A DNA stretch of 64,000 nucleotides from JALZAA01 sp035938395 (GTDB lineage Bacteria > Actinomycetota > Acidimicrobiia > IMCC26256 > JACDBD01). Below, piece by piece: positions 15,653 to 23,921 of this stretch; the first letter of the stretch is position 1; every line of letters begins with the position of its first letter. Location: the NCBI GenBank assembly GCA_035938395.1, contig DASZGY010000023.1, positions 1 through 64,000 on the forward strand, given 5' to 3'. The notes beneath the pieces were generated by a model. That model saw nothing but the letters and a program-made list of their open reading frames with translations, was not told the DNA's origin and did no database searches. A program made the translations under genes and the position numbers.

Positions 15653-16944
15653 GTGGTCTCCTCGGGGAGCTCGATCCGGGCCAGCCACAGACCGGGCGCA
15701 TCGAGCTCGGCCGGCGTCGGCAGCATCCGCTCGGCCTCCCACAGCCGGTTCAACCCCGCCGGCCCCGCCCGCTCGACGACACCGCGGCAGAACGCCGCCC
15801 CCTGGTCGTAGTGGTGGCGTTCGAGCTTCAGCCCGAGCAGACCTTCGATGAACACCTCGGCCTCGCCCCGCTCCACCCGGTGCCGCTGCATCGCCTCGTG
15901 AATCTGACGGAACGACGGGATGAGCTTCTCGCCGACGCGTTCGAGCACCGAGTCCGCGTAGCCCTCGAGCACGGCGGTGAGCAGCTGCAGCTGCCGGCGG
16001 GGCTCGTCCTGGCGCGGCGAGTGCATCGCGCCGAGCAGGGCGTCCGGATCCTCGGCGATCGATCCCAGGGTCGACGGGTCGTTGGGATCGACCGACCCGA
16101 ACCGGTCCTCCAGCGCGCTCGGGTCCACTTCGTAGGCCGACACGTACTCCGTCGACAACCGGACGAGGCGGTCCGGCACCCAGGGCACAGAACGTTCGGC
16201 TGCGTGCACGACCTCGTGCACCGCGACGTAGAAGCGCAGATCGGCTCGTTCGAGGGACCACGCCTCCTCGAACGCGTCGATGTTCTGCACGACGAAGCTG
16301 AGGCTCGGCTCGTCGCTCGTCGGAAGGGGCAGGTCGTACCGCCCAAGGGCGTGCTGGGCCAGGTAGCCGATCATCGAGCCGGCCTGCATCCCGAGCAGCG
16401 CCGGCGCCAGCATCTGCATCATCCCGCCGAGCATCTCGGGCCCGAACGGGCTCGCACCGGGGCCGCCGGGTGCCCCCCGCTCGCCGGATTCGAGCTCACC
16501 CGGCTCGGGTCCCGATTCGCGCATCACCTGCCCGAGCGTCGTCGCGAGTGCCTCGAGCACCGGACGCAGCGCGTCCAGCTGGAGTGCCGCCCAACCCTGG
16601 GGGCCGAGCGTGCGGAGCGGCGTCACGAACGTGGCCCCGAGATCCGTCTCGGCGACGACGTGCGTCTGCGCGGCGCGCGCGAGCTCTTCGAGCTGCTCGT
16701 GCGCGGCGGGATCGATCGGACGCTCGGTCCCACCTTCGACCGCGACCCACGCCGCGATCTGCCGCGCCACGTCCCAGTTGATCGGCCCCTGCGACTGCAG
16801 CATCTGCATGAGCTGGGCCAGGTCGAAACCGCCGCCCCCGAACGGCATCCCCGGGAAGCCGGAGGACGACTGCGGCTCGGGCTGGTCGCGTTTGTCGGGT
16901 TTTCCGGGCTCGTCGGGGTCGCCAGGTTGAGGCTGGTCCGTCAC
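15649..16944 (-). CDS. DUF2342 zincin-like protein (F420-biosynthesis-associated type)
   Basis: 431-residue soluble protein of the actinobacterial zinc-dependent metalloprotease-like DUF2342 family. It has a Pro/Gly-rich N-terminus (about 1-40), helical segments such as INWDVARQIAAWVAVEGG, the characteristic MIGYLAQHALGRYDLPLP stretch, the zincin motif HEVVHAAE, and LLTAVLEGYADSVLERVG where a third metal ligand is expected. Proteolytic activity has not been established for this family to my knowledge. GTG 16944 is used as start, leaving only 11 bases to the divergent SDR gene, so either start could really be further downstream. It is first in the operon with the oxidoreductase. Confidence 0.85.
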   Translation of the reverse strand: MTDQPQPGDPDEPGKPDKRDQPEPQSSSGFPGMPFGGGGFDLAQLMQMLQSQGPINWDVARQIAAWVAVEGGTERPIDPAAHEQLEELARAAQTHVVAETDLGATFVTPLRTLGPQGWAALQLDALRPVLEALATTLGQVMRESGPEPGELESGERGAPGGPGASPFGPEMLGGMMQMLAPALLGMQAGSMIGYLAQHALGRYDLPLPTSDEPSLSFVVQNIDAFEEAWSLERADLRFYVAVHEVVHAAERSVPWVPDRLVRLSTEYVSAYEVDPSALEDRFGSVDPNDPSTLGSIAEDPDALLGAMHSPRQDEPRRQLQLLTAVLEGYADSVLERVGEKLIPSFRQIHEAMQRHRVERGEAEVFIEGLLGLKLERHHYDQGAAFCRGVVERAGPAGLNRLWEAERMLPTPAELDAPGLWLARIELPEETT

Positions 16945-16955
16945 GCGGCCAGTCT

Positions 16956-17988
16956 ATGGACGTGGTTGCGATTGCCGTCACCGGCGCGTCGGGGCTCGTA
17001 GGCCAGCGTCTACTCCCGCGATTGGCCGAGGAATCGCAGGTGACGCGCCTGATCGGCTTGGATGTTCGTGATCCGCTCCGCCGCGTCCGCAACCTCACCT
17101 TTCATCGCGTCGACATCGGCGGCGGCGAGCTCAAGCCCCTGCTGGAAGCGGCCGAAGTGCTCGTCCACCTGGCCACTGTCGTCGACCCGGTTCCCGACGA
17201 AGCGCTCATGGCGCGCGTCAACGTCGAGGGCACGCGGCGGGTCCTCGACGCGGCCGCCGCCGTGGGAGTGCGGAAGGTCATCCGGGTGTCGACCGCGGCC
17301 GTCTACGGCGCGTGGCCCAACAACCCGGTGCCCCTCACGGAGGACGCCACCCTCCGACCCAACCCGGGCTTCGCGCCCGCCGTGCAGGCCGCCGAGGTCG
17401 AGCGCCTCCTCGCCGAGTGGCGCGAGGAGCACCCGGCGGTCACGGTCACGACACTGCGCTCGGCGCCCGTCCTCGGCGCCGGCGCCGAGCGGCTTCCTTC
17501 GCGATTGCTGCTGGGCCGGCCTCCGCTGCGCGTCCGGGGCGCCAGCCCACCCGTGCAGGCGGTCCACGTCGACGACCTGGTCGCCGCGCTCCTGCTGGCG
17601 GTCGGCAAGGACCTCCCGGGCACGTACAACGTCGCCGCCGACGGGTGGCTGGGCACCGACGACGCCCGAGAGTTGCTGCCCCGGTCGCTGCTGCCCCCGC
17701 TGCCGTCCGAGCTGATCGAGCGGGCCCTGGCGCGCCTGTGGGCGAGCGGCCTCGGCGACATCCCGCCGACCGTCGTGCCCTACCTCGTTTACCCGTGGGT
17801 CGTCGCCAACGACCGGCTCCGCGCCGCAGGCTGGCGGCCGAATCACACCAACGAGGAAGCGATCATCGAGGGCCTCGACTCGCTTCCGTCCGCCAGGTAC
17901 GGGCGTGCGCTCCTCATCGGCGGAGCAGCGAGCGTGGCGATGGGGATCGCGGCAGGAGCGGGGTGGCGGATCCTGCGGAGAGTGCGGG

Positions 17989-18008
<20 letters not shown>
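16956..18008 (+). CDS. NAD-dependent epimerase/dehydratase-like extended SDR
   Basis: 350-residue Rossmann protein starting VVAIAVTGASGLVGQRLLP (TGxxGxxG motif), with VEGTRRVLDAAAAVGVRKVI and RVSTAAVYGAWPNNPVP in the right places for an extended SDR. The usual catalytic YxxxK is not present at the expected position (FAPAVQAAEVERLL instead), so it may bind but not oxidise a sugar nucleotide, or use other residues. A C-terminal hydrophobic segment (ALLIGGAASVAMGIAAGAGW) followed by basic residues suggests a membrane anchor. Its 3' end overlaps the convergent siroheme-decarboxylase-like gene by 20 bases. ATG 16956 or GTG 16962 could be the start. Substrate unknown. Confidence 0.75.
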
Positions 18009-19101
<1,093 letters not shown>

Positions 19102-19129
19102 CGTGCCGAGGTCGACCGCACCCGGCAAA

Positions 19130-20293
19130 TCACTGCGCGTTCCCGGGCTCGGCCGGGGCCGTGCCCGCGGTCGCGCTCGCATCCCGCTGGTCGCCGAGCT
19201 CGAGGCCCACTCGGCGCTGCCCGCGGTCGCGATACACCGTGACGTTGAGCTGCTCACCCGGCTTGCGCCGCCCGACCTCGCTCATCAGCTGGGAGACGCT
19301 CGAGATCGCAGTCGTCGAGCCGGCTTTCCCGACGTCGACGATCACGTCGCCCTGCACGAGCCCCGCATTGTCGGCCGGGCCGCCGGGCACGACGCCCTGC
19401 ACGCGTGCCCCGCCGCCGGTGCGGTCGGTGTCGTCGGTGGCCCAGACGCCGAGCCAGCCGTGCTCCGCGCTCCCGCGTGCAGTCAGCTGCGAGGCGACGT
19501 CGCGTGCCTGGTCGATCGGGAGCGCCAGACCCGCGGTGGAGGAGTCCGGCGGCACGACGAGGATGCCGACGACCTCGCCCCGGGTGTCGACGAGCGCGCC
19601 GCCCGAGTGCTCGCCGCTCGCGGTCATGTTCGTCTGAATGAGACCGGCCACCGAGACGCCCCCGTCCGACACGAACGCTCGGTTGAACGATCCGATCTCG
19701 CCCACGTCGACCCAGCGGTGGCGTCCCGATTCGGACGCCGCCACGCCGACAACCTGCTGACCAGCCTCGAGGCCGGCCGACGCCCCGAGCTGCGCGGGTT
19801 GCATGCTCGTCCCGTCGACCGTCAGGACGGCGAGGTCGGAGACGGGGTCGCTGGCGTCCACGGCTGCCGGCAGCGTGCGGCCATCTGACGTGACGACCGC
19901 CACCGCGTCCGCGCCGTCGACGGCGTGCGCCGTCGTCACGATCTGCCCCGCCTGCACGCAGACTCCCGACGCCCGTCCCGTCTCGTTGCCGCGCGCGGTC
20001 CGCACCGCGACCACGCTGGGCGCCAGGGTCGCCACCATCCTTTGGATCGCGCCGCTGCGCGCGCTCGGCGTGGGCCGGCTCGAGTTGTTGACGGTCATGA
20101 GCGCGACGACACCGGCGACGGCCGCGACCACGGTCAGGCCGGCGGCGAGCGCAACCCAGCGACCGCGTCGCGACGCCCGAGGCCGTGTCGTCGCGACGAA
20201 CGACGTCATCTCGGTGGGGTGAACCCAGATCCGATCAGACGGGTCGGGCGGCGGGCCGCCGGAACTCTCGTCCTCCGGCTCGTTGCCCGGCAT
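19130..20293 (-). CDS. Membrane-anchored S1C (HtrA/DegP-like) serine protease with PDZ domain
   Basis: 387-residue trypsin-like protease. A cytoplasmic N-terminus (1-45) precedes one membrane helix (about 47-68), placing the catalytic domain outside. The triad is His123 (VTTAHAV), Asp153 (VSDLAVL) and Ser230 (SGEHSGGALVD); the residues before the serine differ from the common GNSGGP but the serine is intact. A PDZ domain occupies about 275-375 (RVQGVVPGGPADNAGLVQGD). HtrA-like proteases degrade or process misfolded envelope proteins. It ends 28 bases before the siroheme-decarboxylase-like gene on the same strand and is divergent from moaE, with a 168-base GC-rich gap in which I see no clear promoter. 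Confidence 0.9.
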   Translation of the reverse strand: MPGNEPEDESSGGPPPDPSDRIWVHPTEMTSFVATTRPRASRRGRWVALAAGLTVVAAVAGVVALMTVNNSSRPTPSARSGAIQRMVATLAPSVVAVRTARGNETGRASGVCVQAGQIVTTAHAVDGADAVAVVTSDGRTLPAAVDASDPVSDLAVLTVDGTSMQPAQLGASAGLEAGQQVVGVAASESGRHRWVDVGEIGSFNRAFVSDGGVSVAGLIQTNMTASGEHSGGALVDTRGEVVGILVVPPDSSTAGLALPIDQARDVASQLTARGSAEHGWLGVWATDDTDRTGGGARVQGVVPGGPADNAGLVQGDVIVDVGKAGSTTAISSVSQLMSEVGRRKPGEQLNVTVYRDRGQRRVGLELGDQRDASATAGTAPAEPGNAQ

Positions 20294-20461
20294 AGCGCGG
20301 AAGTGTACGACCGTGTTCCTGAACAACGGTCGCGGCTTGTCGGTCGCCGTCGCAAGCTCCGGGCCTGCGCCGACGGTCGGCAAAGCCGCCGCCGCCGCGG
20401 CCTCTCGGCTCGCGGCGCGCCTTCCCGGCCGACAACGGGGTGCCGCAGTACGCTGATTTTC

Positions 20462-20941
20462 GTGCTCGCGCCCCCTGACGGACGCGACTGGGTTGCCCTC
20501 ACGTCGCTGCCGCTTCCCGCCGAAGCTGCCAACGCCTGGGTCACCACACCGGGCAGCGGCGCAGTCGTCTCCTTCGTCGGAGTCGTGCGCGAGCACTCCG
20601 AGGGCCGGACCGGTGTTCGGGGACTCACGTACGAGGCGTACGAACAGGAGGCGACGCGCCGGCTCGCAGAGATCGCCGACGAGCTGCGGCGGCGCTGGCC
20701 CGATATCGAGCGCGTCGCGCTCCTGCACCGCGTCGGTGATCTCGCGCTCTCCGAACCGTCCGTGATCGTGGTGGTCTCGGCGCCGCATCGCGCCGAGGCG
20801 TTCGAGGCGGCCCGGTTCGGCATCGACACGCTGAAGGAGACCGTGCCCATCTGGAAGCGCGAACACTGGGACGACGGCTCCGAATGGGCCGAGCACGCCA
20901 GCCCCGTCCGCCCGGTCCGCCGGTCGACCAAGGCCGGGTGA
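20462..20941 (+). CDS. moaE: Molybdopterin synthase catalytic subunit MoaE
   Basis: Large subunit of molybdopterin synthase, which with thiocarboxylated MoaD inserts the dithiolene sulfurs of molybdopterin. The 159 residues include GAVVSFVGVVREHSEGR, LTYEAYEQEATRRLAEI, LLHRVGDLALSEPSVIV and the catalytic-lysine segment DTLKETVPIWKREHW. Start GTG 20462 is the only reasonable start; a TACGCT element shortly upstream could be a -10 for a leaderless message. No moaD, moaA or moaC is nearby. The stop is followed after only 6 bases by the MreB-like gene, so the two are translated from one message. Confidence 0.93.
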   Translation: MLAPPDGRDWVALTSLPLPAEAANAWVTTPGSGAVVSFVGVVREHSEGRTGVRGLTYEAYEQEATRRLAEIADELRRRWPDIERVALLHRVGDLALSEPSVIVVVSAPHRAEAFEAARFGIDTLKETVPIWKREHWDDGSEWAEHASPVRPVRRSTKAG

Positions 20942-20947
20942 TCGGTC

Positions 20948-21955
20948 CTGGCCCGGGATCTCGCCATCGACCTGGGTACCGCCAACACGCTGGTCTATTC
21001 ACGCGGCGAAGGCATCATCGTCAACGAGCCGACGGTCATCGCGCTCAACAACCGCACCAACGAGGTGCTCGCGATCGGTCACGAGGCGTGGCAGATGATC
21101 GGCCGCACGCCCGGGTACATCGTCGCCGTCCGGCCCCTGCGCGGCGGCGCGATCACGGACTTCGAGATCACCGAACGTCTCCTCCGCATGCTCTTCCAGC
21201 GTGCGGGTGTGTCGCGCTTCTACCGGACGCGCGTGCTCATCTGCGTGCCGTCGGCGATCACGCACGTCGAGCAGCGCGCTGTACTCGAGGCCGCCCGGCG
21301 CGCCGGCGCCGCTCAGACGTTCCTGATCGAGCAGCCGATGGCCGCCGCCATCGGCGCGTCGCTGCCCATCCACGAGCCGCTCGGCAACATGATCGTCGAC
21401 ATCGGCGGCGGTACCTCCGAGGTCGCAGTCATCTCACTCGGTGGCGTCGTCGCTCTGGAGGCGGTTCGCGTCGGCGGGTTCGACATGGACGCCGCCATAC
21501 AGGCCTACGTGCGGCGCGAGTACGGCGTGGCGATCGGCGAGCGCACGGGCGAAGAGATCAAGGTCGCGATCGGTTCGGCCTTTTCGACTGACGACCAGTA
21601 CAAGGCCGAAGTACGCGGACGCGACCTGACGACCGGTACCGCCAAGATCATCGTGCTGAGCCCGGAGGAGGTGCGCGAGGCGATCGACGAGCCAGTGCGC
21701 GCCATCCTCGAGATCATCGTGCGGGCGCTCGGGCAGACGCCGCCCGAGCTCGCGCAGGACCTCATCCACCAGGGCGTCCACCTCGTCGGCGGAGGCGGCA
21801 TGCTGCGTGGCATGGACCACCGCATCTCGAAGGAGACGGCGCTGCCCGTCCACCTCGTGGACGCCCCCCTCGAATGCGTCGTGCACGGCGCCGGCCGTTG
21901 CCTCGAGAGCTTCGACAACCTCAAAGAGATGTTCATGGACCGACCGCATTCGTAA
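20948..21955 (+). CDS. mreB: MreB/Mbl-like actin homologue, apparent CTG start
   Basis: Bacterial actin-family ATPase, 335 residues, normal MreB length. It begins ARDLAIDLGTANTLVY (phosphate-1 loop) and continues with RPLRGGAITDFEITERLL, CVPSAITHVEQRAVLEAA, EQPMAAAIGA, MIVDIGGGTSEVAVIS (phosphate-2) and GVHLVGGGGMLRGMD (adenosine motif). Between the moaE stop and the phosphate-1 loop there is no ATG, GTG or TTG in frame; the first conventional start, GTG 21065, would delete the ATP-binding loop. CTG 20948 gives the expected N-terminus and is preceded by GGTGATC (20937-20943), an anti-Shine-Dalgarno match. No mreC, mreD or rodA follows, so its role in shape is uncertain. Confidence 0.9.
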   Translation: MARDLAIDLGTANTLVYSRGEGIIVNEPTVIALNNRTNEVLAIGHEAWQMIGRTPGYIVAVRPLRGGAITDFEITERLLRMLFQRAGVSRFYRTRVLICVPSAITHVEQRAVLEAARRAGAAQTFLIEQPMAAAIGASLPIHEPLGNMIVDIGGGTSEVAVISLGGVVALEAVRVGGFDMDAAIQAYVRREYGVAIGERTGEEIKVAIGSAFSTDDQYKAEVRGRDLTTGTAKIIVLSPEEVREAIDEPVRAILEIIVRALGQTPPELAQDLIHQGVHLVGGGGMLRGMDHRISKETALPVHLVDAPLECVVHGAGRCLESFDNLKEMFMDRPHS

Positions 21956-21983
21956 TCCTCGTGTGCAGCGCCGACGCCGGGCA

Positions 21984-22056
21984 CGCCGGCATCGGCCCCC
22001 ACCCACCCACATGCCCGACGCCTCGCTGCGCTCTTCGCCGACGGCCGATGCCGGCG
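21984..22056. terminator. Bidirectional terminator-like inverted repeat
   Basis: A perfect 14-bp inverted repeat, CGCCGGCATCGGCC (21984-21997) and GGCCGATGCCGGCG (22043-22056), with a 45-base loop, lies between the convergent ends of the mreB-like and HEAT-repeat genes. There is no T-run, so this would be an actinobacterial-type hairpin. Confidence 0.5.
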
Positions 22057-22073
22057 ACCCGTCGCCGTCGCCT

Positions 22074-22724
22074 TCATTCGGAAAGCAGGTCCTCGGCCGC
22101 CTGTCTCACTTGCCAGTCGCGGTCTTCGAGCGCGGTGCGTAATGCGTCGTCGACCTCGCCGCCGTCGAACGGCGCCAGCGCGAGGACGGCACGGCGGCGG
22201 ACGGCGGGCTTGTCACGGCAGGCGGCGATGATGGCGGGAAGGCCGGCGGGGTCACCCAGGGCGCCGAGCGCCGCCACCGCAGCCTCGCGGGCGAGGGGGT
22301 CGTCGTGCATGCCCGCGACGGCGGCGAGCGCGGGGACCGCCCGGGCGCGCACTGCGGCGGCGCCGAGCTCGCCGAGCGCCCACGCGCTCGCTTCGATCAC
22401 GGTGACGTCGTCGTCGCCGAGGAGCTTGAGCAGCGGTCGGGCGGGCGCGCCGAGCCCGGGGGCGAGGTCCGCGGCGCGCCGCCGCACGGCCGGCTCGGCG
22501 TCGGTCATCGCGATCCGCCACGCCGCGGTCGCCCGTCGCCGTCCGCCGGCCCGGGCGAGCGCGCCGAGCGCCGCCGCCCGCACACGCGGATCGGGATCAT
22601 CCCGGGCGGCACGTTCGAGATCAGCGGGTGCACCGGCAGGGAGTCGGGCGCGCAGGCCGAGCGCGGCCGCGTCCGCGGCTCGTTCGACCGCTGTTCGCTG
22701 CTCGGCGCGGTCACGGGTGGGCAC
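22074..22724 (-). CDS. HEAT-repeat protein
   Basis: 216-residue, almost entirely alpha-helical protein of HEAT/PBS-lyase-like repeats of about 31 residues. Repeat cores are visible as DPDPRVRAAALGALARAG, DAEPAVRRRAADLAPGLG, DDVTVIEASAWALGELG, DPLAREAAVAALGALGD, KPAVRRRAVLALAPFDGG and DRDWQVRQAAEDLL. Such solenoids usually scaffold protein-protein interactions. Start GTG 22724; there is no signal peptide or membrane segment. It is divergent from the YlbL-like protease with about 58 bases between starts. Specific function unknown. Confidence 0.82.
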   Translation of the reverse strand: MPTRDRAEQRTAVERAADAAALGLRARLPAGAPADLERAARDDPDPRVRAAALGALARAGGRRRATAAWRIAMTDAEPAVRRRAADLAPGLGAPARPLLKLLGDDDVTVIEASAWALGELGAAAVRARAVPALAAVAGMHDDPLAREAAVAALGALGDPAGLPAIIAACRDKPAVRRRAVLALAPFDGGEVDDALRTALEDRDWQVRQAAEDLLSE

Positions 22725-22782
22725 GGCTAGACGATAGGGAGCCGCGACCGTTGGCCGGGGTGGTGCATGGCAGGCTCTGTCG

Positions 22783-23901
22783 ATGAACGAGGAGCGGCGC
22801 GAGCCCTTTCCGTCTCCGCCCCCGGCGATGCCGCCGTCGCGCCGGCGGCGCCCGCTCGTCGCTGCCGGCACGATCGCCGGCGTCGTGGCCGTGCTGCTGC
22901 TCCTCGCCGGCGCCCTGATCCGCCTGCCGTACGTGCTGATCGCCCCGGGAGCGGCGAGCTCGGTGGATCGCGTCGTCAAGGTCACGGGCGCGCCGACGTA
23001 CGCGCACCGCGGCCAGCTGCTGTTCCTCACGGTCTCCGTGTCGAGCGATCGCCCCAACGCGTTCGCGGTCCTGTCGGGCTGGCTGGACGACAACACCGAC
23101 GTGGTTTCGGAGGATGAAGTGCTCCAGGGGCGCTCCCGCGCCGAGGACGCGCGGCTCAACAAGCTGGAGATGGCCGACTCGCAGATGACCGCCAAGCAGG
23201 TCGCGCTCGAGCGGCTCGGTTACACCGTTCCGGTGAGTGGGGCCGGCGCCGTCGTCACTGCGGTGCAGAAGCGCTCTCCGGCCGACGGCAAGCTCCGGGT
23301 CGGCGACGTCATCACCGAGGTGGACGGCCAACCGGTCACGCTCGCCGAGCAGCTCGGGCCGATCGTGCGCAGCGGGCCCCCGGGGCAGCCGGTCGCGTTC
23401 ACCGTGGATCGCGGCGGCAAGAGCATCCCGGTGACGGTCGTGAGCCGCGCCACGGCGCAAGGTGCCTGCCAGGGCCGCGCCCAAGTCGGCGTCTCGACCT
23501 CGACCCGCAGCGAGAAGTTCGACTTCCCGGTCAACGTCGCGATCGACACCGGCCGCGTGAGCGGCCCGTCGGCCGGGCTCGCGTTCACCCTCACGATCCT
23601 CGACGAACTCACTCCCGGCGACCTGACCGGCGGCAAGAAGGTGGCCGTGACCGGCACGATCCGTTCCGACGGCAGCGTGGGGCCCATCGGGGGCGCCCAG
23701 CAGAAAGCGGTGACGGCCCGCCGCGCGGGAGCGAAGCTGTTCCTCGTCCCGAGCGAGGAGGTCAAGGAAGCGCGCAGCCGCGCCGGCGGGATGAAGGTCG
23801 TGGGCATCGGGACCCTCGACGACGCCCTGCGGGAGCTGAAGAACTTCGGCGGCCAGGACGCCGGCGTGCCGCCCGCGTCACCCTCTACAGCCTGCCCTTA
23901 G
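22783..23901 (+). CDS. YlbL-type PDZ and Lon-like (S16) serine protease
   Basis: Membrane-anchored protease of 372 residues. It has a short cytoplasmic N-terminus, one membrane helix at about 26-50, an extracytoplasmic domain with a PDZ insert at about 145-220 (AVVTAVQKRSPADGKLRVGD), and a C-terminal Lon-type protease domain. The Ser-Lys dyad is Ser263 in GRVSGPSAGLAF and Lys308 in PIGGAQQKAVTA. YlbL relatives in Bacillus act in DNA-damage checkpoint recovery by removing a division inhibitor; in actinobacteria the substrate is unknown. Next on the same strand is the DivIVA-domain gene after 20 bases, which would suit a division-related role (inference). Confidence 0.92.
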   Translation: MNEERREPFPSPPPAMPPSRRRRPLVAAGTIAGVVAVLLLLAGALIRLPYVLIAPGAASSVDRVVKVTGAPTYAHRGQLLFLTVSVSSDRPNAFAVLSGWLDDNTDVVSEDEVLQGRSRAEDARLNKLEMADSQMTAKQVALERLGYTVPVSGAGAVVTAVQKRSPADGKLRVGDVITEVDGQPVTLAEQLGPIVRSGPPGQPVAFTVDRGGKSIPVTVVSRATAQGACQGRAQVGVSTSTRSEKFDFPVNVAIDTGRVSGPSAGLAFTLTILDELTPGDLTGGKKVAVTGTIRSDGSVGPIGGAQQKAVTARRAGAKLFLVPSEEVKEARSRAGGMKVVGIGTLDDALRELKNFGGQDAGVPPASPSTACP

Positions 23902-23907
23902 CCCCAA

Positions 23908-23913
23908 TACAGT
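23908..23913 (+). promoter_or_regulatory. Candidate -10 box (TACAGT) before the DivIVA-domain gene
   Basis: TACAGT fits the actinobacterial TAnnnT -10 pattern and ends 8 bases before ATG 23922, so the message would be leaderless or nearly so. It overlaps the short gap after the YlbL gene. No clear -35 is visible. Confidence 0.35.
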
Positions 23914-23921
23914 TGCGCCCG

